Part shown: positions 35,774 through 44,668 of the stretch, in pieces | Numbering within the stretch: position 1 is the first letter of the stretch | Layout: each line of letters begins with the position of its first letter | Origin: Lachnospiraceae bacterium UBA7050 | GTDB lineage: Bacteria; Bacillota; Clostridia; Lachnospirales; Lachnospiraceae | Direction: 5' to 3' | Length of the DNA: 64,000 nt | NCBI GenBank assembly: GCA_002493905.1 | Contig: DLAJ01000041.1 | Span: 1 to 64,000 of the forward strand | Notes under the pieces: model-generated | The model's input: the letters and a program-made list of their open reading frames with translations, nothing else | What the model was told of the DNA's origin: nothing | Database searches by the model: none | Program-made: the position numbers and the translations under genes

Positions 35774-37375
35774 TCAACTGCGTCCAAATTCTGAAAGTAC
35801 AAGCCCTTTATTGCGCTCCAATGTCATGCCGACGCTCCACTCATTGACAAATAAGAGGAGCGGTCTGCCTTTTAAGTCTTTGATCTTTTTCATATCCGAC
35901 GTTCCCGTGAGCGCTTTTAAGTCAATATCCGTATTCTCAATCCAGCGGATATACTCATAGGGCAGATTTTCCAGACGGATTTCGACATTATACTCATTTT
36001 CGAGACGGTATTTGAGCACATCAAACTGAAGCACGCCGACCACGCCGACGATGATCTCCTCCATTCCCGTATTAAACTCCTGAAAAATCTGAATTGCGCC
36101 TTCCTGCGCAATCTGCGTGATCCCTTTGACAAACTGCTTGCGTTTCATGGTATCAAGCTGTCTGACACGCGCAAAATGTTCGGGCGCAAACGTCGGTATC
36201 CCCTCAAAGCAGAACTGGTCTTTCGGCATACAGACGGTATCCCCGATGGAAAAAATACCCGGATCAAATACGCCGATTATGTCCCCGGCATAAGCCTCCG
36301 ACAAAATTTTTCTCTCGTCCGCCATAATCTGCTGCGGCTGCGACAGGCGCATGACCCGGCCGCCCTGCACATGCTTCACTTCCGCGTTTGCATCAAATCT
36401 GCCCGAGCAGATGCGCATGAACGCGATACGGTCCCTGTGCGCCTTGTTCATGTTTGCCTGAATCTTAAATACAAACGCAGAAAATTCCCGCTCCGCCGGT
36501 TCGATCAATCCGATATCCGCCCTGCGCGCAAGCGGCGGCGGCGCCATCTTCAGGAAATGCTGCAAAAAGATTTCCACGCCGAAATTTGTCAGCGCCGATC
36601 CAAAAAATACGGGGGTCAGATCACCACTCCCGACCTTGTCTAAATCAAATTCGGCGCTCGCCCCGTCAAGCAGTTCAATCTCCCCCTCAAGCTGCTCCAT
36701 AAATGTCTCTCCGATATGGCCGCACAGCACCTCCCTGTCGTCCATGGCAATTCTGGTCGAGATTCCTTCTTTTGTGCCTTTTTCGGTATCCGAATAAGTA
36801 ATCACACACTTCTCCTGCCTGTCATACACACCCTTAAAATTCTTGCCGCTTCCGATCGGCCAGTTCATCGGGCATGTCGCGATCCCCAGTTCCTTTTCAA
36901 TTTCGTCCAGCAGATCAAAGGTGTCGTTGGCATCCCTGTCCATTTTATTGATAAACGTAAAAATGGGAATTTTGCGCATCACACACACCTTAAACAGCTT
37001 CCTTGTCTGCGCCTCGACGCCCTTTCCTCCGTCGATCACCATCACTGCGGAATCCGCCGCCATCAGCGTACGGTAGGTATCCTCGGAGAAGTCCTGATGT
37101 CCGGGCGTGTCCAGTATATTGACACAGCAGCCGCCGTATTCAAACTGCAGGACCGATGATGTAACGGAAATACCACGCTCCTTTTCAATCTCCATCCAGT
37201 CGGATACCGCGTGCCGCGCCGTTGCTTTTCCTTTTACACTTCCCGCTAAATTGATCGCACCCCCGTACAACAGAAATTTTTCTGTCAGTGTAGTTTTTCC
37301 TGCATCCGGATGGGAAATGATCGCAAACGTTCTTCTTTTATTGATTTCTTTCGTATAGTCCGCCATGTTGCTCAT
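35774..37375 (-). CDS. prfC: Peptide chain release factor 3
   Basis: Translational GTPase that removes RF1/RF2 after termination. 533 residues: G1 SHPDAGKTTLTEKF, G3 DTPGHQDFSEDTYRTL, G4 NKMDRD, and an RF3-type C-terminal domain. The start at 37375 (MSNMADYTKE) is favoured by AAAGGAG six bases upstream over the longer open frame. Normal length. Confidence 0.95.
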   Translation of the reverse strand: MSNMADYTKEINKRRTFAIISHPDAGKTTLTEKFLLYGGAINLAGSVKGKATARHAVSDWMEIEKERGISVTSSVLQFEYGGCCVNILDTPGHQDFSEDTYRTLMAADSAVMVIDGGKGVEAQTRKLFKVCVMRKIPIFTFINKMDRDANDTFDLLDEIEKELGIATCPMNWPIGSGKNFKGVYDRQEKCVITYSDTEKGTKEGISTRIAMDDREVLCGHIGETFMEQLEGEIELLDGASAEFDLDKVGSGDLTPVFFGSALTNFGVEIFLQHFLKMAPPPLARRADIGLIEPAEREFSAFVFKIQANMNKAHRDRIAFMRICSGRFDANAEVKHVQGGRVMRLSQPQQIMADERKILSEAYAGDIIGVFDPGIFSIGDTVCMPKDQFCFEGIPTFAPEHFARVRQLDTMKRKQFVKGITQIAQEGAIQIFQEFNTGMEEIIVGVVGVLQFDVLKYRLENEYNVEIRLENLPYEYIRWIENTDIDLKALTGTSDMKKIKDLKGRPLLLFVNEWSVGMTLERNKGLVLSEFGRS

Positions 37376-37416
37376 TATGCTCCTTTTTATGATACTTTTG
37401 AAAGTCACTCCGCCTT

Positions 37417-38568
37417 TTACAGCATGGATGTGCCATTTCCGTCATTTGGAATCTCAAAATAATCGAGAACGGTGGCCGCAATATCCGCGAAGCTCTCCCG
37501 CGTGCCTAAATTTGCCGGTACAATATGCTTTCCGGTCATCAGAAACGGCGTATACTCTCTGGAATGGTCCGTGGATACCGTATAACCCGGATCACAGCCA
37601 TGATCCGCTGTAATCATCAGCACATCCTCGTCCCTTAAGCCGGAGAGGAATTCCGGCAGCCACTGATCAAACGCCGCAAGCGCCTTCGCATAACCGTCAA
37701 TATCGTTCCGGTGCCCATACAGCATATCATAATCAACCAGATTGATAAAGCACAACCCCTCAAAATCACGCGCAAGGTAGGAAAGCGTCTGATTCATTCC
37801 ATCCGCATTTCCCGTCGTATACACATGCTCCGTCATACCGCGTCCCGCAAAGATATCCCATATCTTCCCGACTGCGATCACGTCCTTTCCATGTTCCATA
37901 AGACGGTCAAGCATTGTTTTCTCCGGCGGCTCCAAAGAAAAATCATGCCTGCGCGGCGTGCGCTCATAATGTCCGCTCTCCCCGATGAACGGGCGCGCAA
38001 TCACCCTGCCGACGCCATGCTCTCCTTTCAGAATTTCCCGTGCGGTCCGGCAATATTCATAAAGCTGCTCCACCGGAACGACGCTTTCATGCGCCGCGAT
38101 CTGAAATACACTGTCTGCAGACGTATACACAATCAGATCGCCCGTTCTGACATGCTCGTCTCCGTATACACGGATGACTTCAGTACCGGAATAAGGGCGG
38201 TTGCAGAGCACTCCCCGCCCCGTTCGCTTTGAAAACTCGGATAATACTTCATCCGGGAAGCCGGCAGGATACGTCGGAAGCGGTTTCATCGACCAGATTC
38301 CTGCGATTTCCCAATGTCCGATTGTCGTATCCTTTCCCTTGGAACGCTCCTTCATTCTGGCAATCCGCGCTGCCGGCGCCCCTGTCCCTTCTATAAAATC
38401 CACACCGTCAATATCGAACAGTCCCAGTTTCTTTAAGTTCGGCAGGCAAAAAAAGGAACTGGAGGATACGGAGCGCAGGGTATTCGTCCCCGCATCTCCG
38501 AACTGTGCCGCATCCTCCATTTCCCCAATTCCGAAACTGTCCAGTACGATTAAAAATACTCTTTTCAT
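37417..38568 (-). CDS. deoB: Phosphopentomutase
   Basis: Interconverts (deoxy)ribose-1- and 5-phosphates in nucleoside salvage. 383 residues of the alkaline phosphatase superfamily. Metal ligands lie in VLDSFGIGEMEDAAQFGD and in MITADHGCDPGYTVSTDHSR; KGKDTTIGHWE contains the phospho-acceptor Thr. The start at 38568 is six bases into the open frame, with GGGG upstream. No salvage partner is adjacent. Confidence 0.95.
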   Translation of the reverse strand: MKRVFLIVLDSFGIGEMEDAAQFGDAGTNTLRSVSSSSFFCLPNLKKLGLFDIDGVDFIEGTGAPAARIARMKERSKGKDTTIGHWEIAGIWSMKPLPTYPAGFPDEVLSEFSKRTGRGVLCNRPYSGTEVIRVYGDEHVRTGDLIVYTSADSVFQIAAHESVVPVEQLYEYCRTAREILKGEHGVGRVIARPFIGESGHYERTPRRHDFSLEPPEKTMLDRLMEHGKDVIAVGKIWDIFAGRGMTEHVYTTGNADGMNQTLSYLARDFEGLCFINLVDYDMLYGHRNDIDGYAKALAAFDQWLPEFLSGLRDEDVLMITADHGCDPGYTVSTDHSREYTPFLMTGKHIVPANLGTRESFADIAATVLDYFEIPNDGNGTSML

Positions 38569-38625
38569 ATGCATCCCCGCTTTACGTCGTTGTTAAAAAA
38601 GTATACCACACTCACTGTCTTTTGG

Positions 38626-39414
38626 CTATTGGGAAAGTGCAACCGGCGTAATGATGATATTAGCGGCATCAATTCCCGTCTTCCTCTTTACGATATCCTC
38701 AATCTGCGCACACTGTGCCTCTGTCAGCATCGTACCGTACACAAGCACATCCACCTGCTCTCCCGTAATGCTCACGACCGCCTCCTGATAACCTTTTGCC
38801 TCTAACAGGATTTCTGCCGCCGACTCCCTCTCTGCAATATCCGCCGCCTCGATCATGCTGTCAATGGCCGCCTGCTTCTGCTCGTCTCCGATATTGACAT
38901 TGTTGATAATCTCAAGCATGATCTCTTTGTTGCGTGCCCGTGTCTGTTCTTTCTGGAGACGTGCTGCAGACAGGGAAGTGACTGCCGTCGTCGATGTATA
39001 AACCGCTTCTCCGGGAATTTCATCAACCGTCATATCCTCAGGAAGCATCTCCGCCTGCTCCTCATCCAGCCCCGCTGTGGATACGTCTGCAAGCTCACTT
39101 AAGTAGCCGTCCTCCGCCTCGGCATAATCGGTATCAAGGCTCTCTATGTCGGCTGCCGTCCCCGACGCAGCCGTTTCGATGTCTTCATCCGAGATATCCG
39201 CAAGGTCCGATGCGGACAGCTCCTCCATCGTGTCGGCATCATACTCGACAAAGCCGTCCACGCTGACGGATGAGGCTTCCTGCGTCCCTAAATCATTGTT
39301 GATCAGATCATCCGAATCCACCTGACTTCCCGCAAAATGAAGATATCCTGCAATGACGATCATCATTGCCAACGCTGTGATCATTACCTGATTACGTCTA
39401 AGTATCTTTTTCAA
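38626..39414 (-). CDS. spoIIIAH: Stage III sporulation protein AH
   Basis: Mother-cell half of the SpoIIQ-SpoIIIAH feeding channel. One N-terminal membrane helix (about 10-28), an acidic linker (30-140), then the YscJ/FliF-like domain (REKQ-type helix, EILLEAKGYQEAVVSI, VDVLVYGTMLTEAQ). 262 residues. Last gene of the spoIIIA operon. Confidence 0.93.
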   Translation of the reverse strand: MKKILRRNQVMITALAMMIVIAGYLHFAGSQVDSDDLINNDLGTQEASSVSVDGFVEYDADTMEELSASDLADISDEDIETAASGTAADIESLDTDYAEAEDGYLSELADVSTAGLDEEQAEMLPEDMTVDEIPGEAVYTSTTAVTSLSAARLQKEQTRARNKEIMLEIINNVNIGDEQKQAAIDSMIEAADIAERESAAEILLEAKGYQEAVVSITGEQVDVLVYGTMLTEAQCAQIEDIVKRKTGIDAANIIITPVALSQ

Positions 39415-39430
39415 TTTCCTCCCCCTTTTG

Positions 39431-40048
39431 CTATGCTTTCATTTTGGTTACAATAATTCTATTCGCTTCAATTCTGAATAATGACTGAATGACCGCAGTT
39501 ATATTTTTCTGTACCTCCGGGTTTCCCCCTCCTTCTGCAATGACTGCCACGCCGATGACTTCCGGCTTCGTTGTCCGCACAATGTACGGGGTACGGCGGC
39601 CCTCCGAATCCGTCATATAAACCGTCTCCTCTTCCACGGCATCCTCATTGACGATCCGCATGCCGCCCCCGCTGTCCGTCTCCGTAGTGTCAGCGTCTGA
39701 TCTGACCACATCCTTTAGAGGAATTTCCTCACCCGACGCCGAAAATGTGATCATGACCCGCACAGCTCCGACGCCGTCCATCTCGCCTAACAGCTTTTCA
39801 AGCTGGGCTGTCAGCTGCCTTTCATAATCCATCGCCGCGTTTCCGTTATCAGATGCATCCATCATAGCCGGTTCCGTGTCCAATTGATTGTACTTTACTG
39901 ATTCATTTTCTTTTTTCTGTTCCGTGGATTTCGTCGGCCACGCGATGACGAGAAGCAGAAGCCCTGCCAGAATCAGGATGAGCAGGCTGTCCTTCCCAAA
40001 CTTCTGGCCTTTCAGAATTTCCTTCATTTTATCCGTCAGCTTATTCAA
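39431..40048 (-). CDS. spoIIIAG: Stage III sporulation protein AG
   Basis: Ring-forming component of the feeding channel. A single membrane helix (SLLILILAGLLLLVIAW), then the AG domain with QLEKLLGEMDGVGAVRVMIT and GVAVIAEGGGNPEVQKNI. 205 residues. Its start overlaps spoIIIAF by 8 bp. Confidence 0.93.
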   Translation of the reverse strand: MNKLTDKMKEILKGQKFGKDSLLILILAGLLLLVIAWPTKSTEQKKENESVKYNQLDTEPAMMDASDNGNAAMDYERQLTAQLEKLLGEMDGVGAVRVMITFSASGEEIPLKDVVRSDADTTETDSGGGMRIVNEDAVEEETVYMTDSEGRRTPYIVRTTKPEVIGVAVIAEGGGNPEVQKNITAVIQSLFRIEANRIIVTKMKA

Positions 40049-40610
40049 GAATCCTCACCTCCACCCACGACCGTTCCGTTCTAAGACATGCCGCAATCAC
40101 GCCGGCAAGTTCCTGCTCTTTATCCATACCGGACTCTGCCTGCCGGCCGTCCCCCTCCTCTTCTCCAACCTTGATATGGATTTCCCGGACTGGCCGAACG
40201 GTAATCCCGTCCTCCTCCCCATCCAAAGCACGCAGCATGATAACCAGACGTTCCTCATCCGCATAGGCATCCGCGATTTCGTATCCGTACGGCGCCAGTG
40301 CGGGGGCCAGTGTCTTTTTCATCTCCTCTGCAGCCGCTCTTAAAATCTGCTCCTCGACAAGCTCCGTATCCGCGTATTCCATATCTGCAGATAACTGCTC
40401 ATATTCATGTTCAAATTGTGCAAGATGCGCTTCGAAATCCTCCTTTGTCCCGCTTTTCACAAGATCAAGCAGCGGCACAATCAATACCGCAAGTGTCATC
40501 ATCCTTATGAGGATCCTCACATAACGGGCGTATTTGCCCCCGCTCACAAAATGGTACATTGTCTGCGCAATAATCATAAAAACACCCGCCGTCCGAATCA
40601 AATCCAGCAT
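40041..40610 (-). CDS. spoIIIAF: Stage III sporulation protein AF
   Basis: A 189-residue channel-complex protein with two N-terminal membrane helices (TAGVFMIIAQTMYHFV and VRILIRMMTLAVLIVPLLDL) and a soluble C-terminal domain. ATG at 40610 after GGGAGGAG; the preceding codon is TTG. Assignment rests on these features and operon position. Confidence 0.88.
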   Translation of the reverse strand: MLDLIRTAGVFMIIAQTMYHFVSGGKYARYVRILIRMMTLAVLIVPLLDLVKSGTKEDFEAHLAQFEHEYEQLSADMEYADTELVEEQILRAAAEEMKKTLAPALAPYGYEIADAYADEERLVIMLRALDGEEDGITVRPVREIHIKVGEEEGDGRQAESGMDKEQELAGVIAACLRTERSWVEVRILE

Positions 40611-40625
40611 CAAGCTCTCCTCCCG

Positions 40626-41687
40626 TCAGAATCCCCGGTTTGTCGTCACGGCAATGACCGCAATCGTCACAATAAACAGCGCCATCGCACAAGTCATTGT
40701 CTTTAACAGCATCACACTCCCCTCCGACACCTGATCCACGCAGCGGCTCATGCGCGCATCCGCAGCCACACCGGAAACCGCAGCCGCAGCTTTTAAGGAA
40801 AGCGCAAGCAAAAACAGCTTGAACAGCGGCATGGCACATAAAAAAAGCAGAAGAAGAATCCCCGCGACACCCACCGCATTTTTGACCAGAATCGCCGAAC
40901 CGTATACAACATCCGACGCCGTATCCACAAAACCGCCGATCCCCGGAATGATCGATGCCAGCTTTTTCAGCGCACCCGTATTGACACTGTCAATGACCGG
41001 CGTGATCATCCCCTGCAGCAGACCGATTCCTGAAATTACGGTCACGCAGCATTTCAGCACAAGACCGATTCCCCGCTTCGTTAACATGAGAATCCCGTCC
41101 ATTCTATTGTCCGAGCTGATACCTCCCATGACAGATAACAGCGTATACACATAGATCAGCGGCACGACCGCCACCAGCAGCAGATTCTCCACAATGTAGA
41201 TAACAATCAGCGCCAATTCATAAAAGGCGACCGCCGTTGCATGTCCCGCTGCAAATCCGACGGACAGGCAGTACGTCGGTACCAGCAGCTTCGAAAAATC
41301 CGTGATTGTCTGAAGGCTCTCCTGCGTGATATCCATCCCCTTCTGCATAATTTTCAAAAGAAGCATCGCCATCAGAAGAAATACGATGTCATAACTGATA
41401 TCCGCTATCTGTCTGTTCTCAAAGAGCTGCCCGAACTGCGCAAAAACCGCAGAAAAAATGCCAAGTATGAGAATGCTCGCAAAGATTGTTTTATAATCCG
41501 CGGCCTCCGCGCTGAACGCCTCCCGGACGCTGTTCCAGATGCATTTCAGGCTTAATCCGTTTTCTCCTTTCATCGCATTCACGATCAGATCAAAAAAAGA
41601 AAGATCGGTTTCAGAAAAAACGCTGCCAATCCGCTCGGACAAGTCTCTCAGTCCAAGGCTGTCCGTAAAATCGACTGTCAAATCCAT
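40626..41687 (-). CDS. spoIIIAE: Stage III sporulation protein AE
   Basis: Polytopic membrane protein of the feeding channel with about seven hydrophobic helices (SILILGIFSAVFAQFG, LLVAVVPLIYVYTLLSVMGG and others). The start at 41687 (MDLTVDFTDSLG) has AAAGGAG seven bases before it and leaves 112 bp to spoIIIAD. The open frame reaches 41810 but is Arg-rich and lacks a ribosome site. With this start there is no N-terminal signal peptide, unlike the Bacillus protein. 353 residues. Confidence 0.88.
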   Translation of the reverse strand: MDLTVDFTDSLGLRDLSERIGSVFSETDLSFFDLIVNAMKGENGLSLKCIWNSVREAFSAEAADYKTIFASILILGIFSAVFAQFGQLFENRQIADISYDIVFLLMAMLLLKIMQKGMDITQESLQTITDFSKLLVPTYCLSVGFAAGHATAVAFYELALIVIYIVENLLLVAVVPLIYVYTLLSVMGGISSDNRMDGILMLTKRGIGLVLKCCVTVISGIGLLQGMITPVIDSVNTGALKKLASIIPGIGGFVDTASDVVYGSAILVKNAVGVAGILLLLFLCAMPLFKLFLLALSLKAAAAVSGVAADARMSRCVDQVSEGSVMLLKTMTCAMALFIVTIAVIAVTTNRGF

Positions 41688-41799
41688 CCTGCTTCTCCTT
41701 TCCGCCCAAGTCCCCGCTGTCATGTCCGCTTTGTGTTCCGGCGCTTCCACAGTGCTGCCGGCCGCCTCCAATGAACGGCGGCAGCGCGTGCGCCCATTT

Positions 41800-42186
41800 T
41801 TACAGGGCAAACTCCTGTATCGTCTGAATGACCGCGAGAATAACCGGCATGCCAGCCAATAAAACCGTCAGTTTTCCAAACAGCTCAATCTGTCCCGCCA
41901 CGGATGAATATCCGGCATCCTTACAAACGGAACAGGCAAATTCACAGAGATATGTGATGCCGATGACTTTAAGGAGAATGCTGAAATACGTGTACTGTTC
42001 CCCCATAAACCCTTTGATCTGTGAAAATCCGTTAAGCACCGCGCCTAGTTTATCCATGCCGGCACCGAAAATAACCATACTTAATACGATTCCGATATAA
42101 AACGAAAACTCCTGCCTGCTTCCTTTCAGCTGCACCCCAAGAAATATTCCCGCAAGCGAAAGCAGGACGATTTTTGTGATATCCAT
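41800..42186 (-). CDS. spoIIIAD: Stage III sporulation protein AD
   Basis: Small membrane protein of 128 residues with four hydrophobic helices and the typical segment FGKLTVLLAGMPVILAVIQT at the end. Identified by this and by position between AC and AE. Separated from spoIIIAC by a repeat-filled gap of 184 bp. Confidence 0.88.
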   Translation of the reverse strand: MDITKIVLLSLAGIFLGVQLKGSRQEFSFYIGIVLSMVIFGAGMDKLGAVLNGFSQIKGFMGEQYTYFSILLKVIGITYLCEFACSVCKDAGYSSVAGQIELFGKLTVLLAGMPVILAVIQTIQEFAL

Positions 42187-42245
42187 TTTGTTTTCCCCAA
42201 AAGAATTGATATGCGTGCCCCGTAAGAAACACCAACGGCCTTACC

Positions 42246-42337
42246 AGAAGAATCCGATTCGCGATTCCAAAAGAGTTCGCTTCACGATTCCAAAAGAATC
42301 CGCGAAGCGAATCCAGAAGAATCCGCGAAGCGGATTC
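42246..42337. repeat. Four tandem copies of a 23-bp unit within the spoIIIA operon
   Basis: Units start at 42246, 42269, 42292 and 42315. All follow the pattern aRAAGARTYCG-N6-CGRWTYC; the last two contain AAGAATCCGCGAAGCG. The fourth unit plus the following bases gives a perfect hairpin, AAGAATCCGC / GCGGATTCTT. The tract fills the gap between spoIIIAC and spoIIIAD. A related palindrome lies at 44546-44570. Confidence 0.85.
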
Positions 42338-42341
42338 TTCG

Positions 42342-42369
42342 AAAGACTTCCGCAACAGCGGAAGTCTTT
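42342..42369. terminator. Strong hairpin at the spoIIIAC 3' end
   Basis: Perfect 12-bp stem AAAGACTTCCGC / GCGGAAGTCTTT with a 4-base loop, abutting the spoIIIAC stop. A T-run follows only on the plus strand; in the transcribed direction just TTT follows, so it may act as a partial terminator or an RNA-stability element inside the operon. Confidence 0.55.
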
Positions 42370-42370
42370 T

Positions 42371-42565
42371 TTACATAGCAAACAATTCCTGCACTGTCTG
42401 GAACAGCTCATAAATGTAAGGAACGATCCATGTCAGCACCAAAATCAGGCCCGCCAGTCCGACTAAAAACGCATGTTCGTCCCGCCCGCTGTGTTTGAGT
42501 ACCTGACCTAAAATTGTCACAAGAATCCCGACTGCCGCAATCTTAAATATGATACCGATCTCCAT
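42371..42565 (-). CDS. spoIIIAC: Stage III sporulation protein AC
   Basis: A 64-residue protein with two membrane helices (IGIIFKIAAVGILVTILGQV and AFLVGLAGLILVLTWIVPYI), the expected size and pattern for SpoIIIAC. Located between AB and AD. Confidence 0.92.
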   Translation of the reverse strand: MEIGIIFKIAAVGILVTILGQVLKHSGRDEHAFLVGLAGLILVLTWIVPYIYELFQTVQELFAM

Positions 42566-42598
42566 ACGCTTTCCTTACCGTCCCCGTTCCCACATCCG

Positions 42599-43111
42599 TC
42601 ATAATAAAACAATACTGAGCACAAGCCCGCCCATCGCGCCCATGCACACATACATCCTGCTTTTGGACGCAGCATCCTCAGAAAGACATTTTCTTTTTTC
42701 CTCCAATTTTTCCCTGCAAAATGACGCCTGAATGAGCTGCATGCGGCTGTCCGCAAACTCCTGCGCGGCAAATTCCCGTATGACCGCAATATCTTCCTCT
42801 TTCAATGCACATTTTCCCACAAGCGCTTCGCACTCCTCACGCCATATTCTTTCAAATACAGCGCCTTCTTTCCCCGCCATGCGTCCGGCAACCGCAGACA
42901 GCAGATGTCCTGCCGCCCCCTTCTGGCGCTCTCCGCCGCGCCTGCATATCTGTTCAAGCTCCGCCTTATGATAAGTGATCTCGCTCTCAAGATAATAAAA
43001 AAACCAGATCATCCGTTCCAGTTCTCTGATCCGCTCGTATCCCGCCCTCCTATAAAAAAGTCCGAGACCGGTCGTGCCAAACGTCAGCATCAATGCGCCG
43101 ATCCATCTCAC
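42599..43111 (-). CDS. spoIIIAB: Stage III sporulation protein AB
   Basis: A 170-residue membrane protein with an N-terminal helix (IGALMLTFGTTGLGLFY), a central helical domain related to type II secretion GspF cytoplasmic domains, and a C-terminal helix (GAMGGLVLSIVLL). The start overlaps the spoIIIAA stop by 4 bp. Confidence 0.92.
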   Translation of the reverse strand: MRWIGALMLTFGTTGLGLFYRRAGYERIRELERMIWFFYYLESEITYHKAELEQICRRGGERQKGAAGHLLSAVAGRMAGKEGAVFERIWREECEALVGKCALKEEDIAVIREFAAQEFADSRMQLIQASFCREKLEEKRKCLSEDAASKSRMYVCMGAMGGLVLSIVLL

Positions 43112-44082
43112 CCGCTTTCTCCTCCTTTCTGTGCAGCTTTTACAAGCGGTACAAAAGCCTTGTCAAGCACCTCTCCGATCACTCCGGGTCTTTGAGAACC
43201 CTTTAATAAAATATAGCGTTCAAACAGACCATCCTCCAAAAGTGTTCTTATGTATTTGCGCTCCGAAAGCTGCCTGATATCATTGCCGTGCACCGTCGCT
43301 ATCACCTTGCAGCCACAGCGGCTTGCCTGACCAAGCGCCTCCGCATCTTCTTTTCCGCCAATCTCGTCCACTGCAATTACACGCGGATTCATACTCCTTA
43401 ACAGTAAAAACATGCCCTCCGCCTTCGGGCATGCATCCAGAAGATCAGTCCGCATGCCAAGATCGTTCTGAAGAACACCCAGACAGCTTCCTCCGATCTC
43501 GCTGCGCTCATCCACAACGCCGACCGTCATGCCCGCATGTCCGCAGCATCCGTCTGAAAGACAACGTATCATATCCCTGAGAAGCGTAGTCTTTCCGCTG
43601 CCCGGCGGCGAGATAATCAGCGTATTCAAAAATTCTTCCCCTTCAAACAGCTGCGGCATCACTCCGTACGCTGCCCCTTTAATCTGATGCGCGATGCGGA
43701 TATTCATGGCATTCACGTTCTTCATGGACACCAGCTCACGCTCCTTACAGACCACTTCTCCGCCAAGCCCGATCCGGTGCCCTCCCAAAACAGTCAAAAA
43801 GCCCTGCCTGATTTCGTCCTCATAGGCGTATACGGAATAACCGCATAAATGGGCAAACAGCCTGTCCATATAGAATTTGTCCGGACAGAGCGCGCGTTTG
43901 GACTCATAGAGCAATTCCCCATCCTCAGACAAAAAATATTCTCTCCCATGCGCATAGATAATGACAGGCCTGCCGACACGCAGACGGATTTCCTGAATCT
44001 GTTTTAATCTTGCCGCCACGTTTCGAAAACCGCAGCGCATCGTATCTGGAAACAACTCTAAAAATTCCTGCTCCGCATCCAT
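43108..44082 (-). CDS. spoIIIAA: Stage III sporulation protein AA (ATPase)
   Basis: Secretion-type ATPase that powers the feeding channel. 324 residues with Walker A ISPPGSGKTTLLRDMIR, MNPRVIAVDEIGGKEDAEAL as Walker B, and the conserved AYGVMPQLFEG. The start at 44082 (MDAEQEFLEL) has AAAAGGAGG. First gene of the complete eight-gene operon. Confidence 0.95.
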   Translation of the reverse strand: MDAEQEFLELFPDTMRCGFRNVAARLKQIQEIRLRVGRPVIIYAHGREYFLSEDGELLYESKRALCPDKFYMDRLFAHLCGYSVYAYEDEIRQGFLTVLGGHRIGLGGEVVCKERELVSMKNVNAMNIRIAHQIKGAAYGVMPQLFEGEEFLNTLIISPPGSGKTTLLRDMIRCLSDGCCGHAGMTVGVVDERSEIGGSCLGVLQNDLGMRTDLLDACPKAEGMFLLLRSMNPRVIAVDEIGGKEDAEALGQASRCGCKVIATVHGNDIRQLSERKYIRTLLEDGLFERYILLKGSQRPGVIGEVLDKAFVPLVKAAQKGGESG

Positions 44083-44124
44083 GAAAAGCCTCCTTTTATA
44101 AAAGAGGTACAACCCTCACACCAA

Positions 44125-44153
44125 AGTATATGACCCGGCATATGAAATATGAC
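44125..44153 (-). promoter_or_regulatory. Candidate sigma-E promoter of spoIIIA
   Basis: Minus-strand GTCATATT (44146-44153) and CATATACT (44125-44132) are separated by 13 bp. This resembles the sporulation sigma-E consensus (ATATT at -35, CATACA-T at -10). It lies 43 bp upstream of spoIIIAA, an operon transcribed by sigma-E in Bacillus. Prediction only. Confidence 0.6.
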
Positions 44154-44278
44154 AGCATGATTTTGTATGTAAAAAAATACAATGTTTTTCTTCTTTTGAT
44201 ATGGACATCATAAAAATATATGATATGATAATAATAACAGTAATGGTTACTATTTTAAGAATAAAGGAGGATTTTATC

Positions 44279-44521
44279 ATGCAGGAGAATAAGGCTCAGG
44301 TAGACAATCTTGTAAATTTATTAGACGGTTATGCAACAAAAGGAGGACACCACTTAAACGTCAATGTTTTGAACAGAGATACCCTGCTCGATGCGCAGAA
44401 GCATCCTGAAAATTATCCGCAGCTTACAATCCGCGTATCCGGTTATGCAGTCAATTTCATCAAACTTACGCCGGAGCAGCAGGCAGACGTTATCAGCAGA
44501 ACGTTCCACGAAGCTGTCTAA
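44279..44521 (+). CDS. Stand-alone glycyl-radical domain protein (GrcA/YfiD-like)
   Basis: 80 residues that match only the C-terminal part of pyruvate formate-lyase: GGHHLNVNVLNRDTLLDA, HPENYPQLTIRVSGYAVNF. The radical Gly is in RVSGYA. YfiD of E. coli, an autonomous glycyl-radical cofactor, replaces the oxygen-damaged end of PFL; the same role is inferred here. The start follows AAAGGAGG. It is shorter than YfiD (127 residues). A paired terminator follows. No pfl gene is in the window. Confidence 0.85.
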   Translation: MQENKAQVDNLVNLLDGYATKGGHHLNVNVLNRDTLLDAQKHPENYPQLTIRVSGYAVNFIKLTPEQQADVISRTFHEAV

Positions 44522-44523
44522 AA

Positions 44524-44570
44524 AAGACCGCAAAGCGGTCTTTCAAAGAATCCGTTTTACGGATTCTTTT
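44524..44570. repeat. Two adjacent hairpins after the glycyl-radical gene
   Basis: Stem AAAGACCGC / GCGGTCTTT (44524-44544), then AAAGAATCCG / CGGATTCTTT (44546... arms 44546-44555 and 44561-44570). The second shares its arm sequence with the 23-bp units in the spoIIIA operon, suggesting a small dispersed palindromic family. Confidence 0.75.
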
Positions 44571-44615
44571 GGATTCACCCTTGACATTTCTTCTGGGATG
44601 AGGTATTTCCTATAT

Positions 44616-44651
44616 AAAAAAGACTTTCCCCTCACGGTGAAAGTCTTTTTT
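44616..44651. terminator. Bidirectional terminator
   Basis: 13-bp stem AAAAAAGACTTTC / GAAAGTCTTTTTT with a T-run on both strands, between the convergent glycyl-radical and GH5 genes. Confidence 0.9.
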
Positions 44652-44668
44652 ATGAAATATCATTCTAT

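Noticed and set aside
42246..42337. CRISPR array
   Set aside because: The 23-bp units are directly adjacent without spacers and no cas gene is present.
44190..44260. Possible FNR/Crp-like site upstream of the glycyl-radical gene
   Set aside because: The partial dyad TTGAT-N6-ATCAT has the wrong spacing for FNR, so it was not called.
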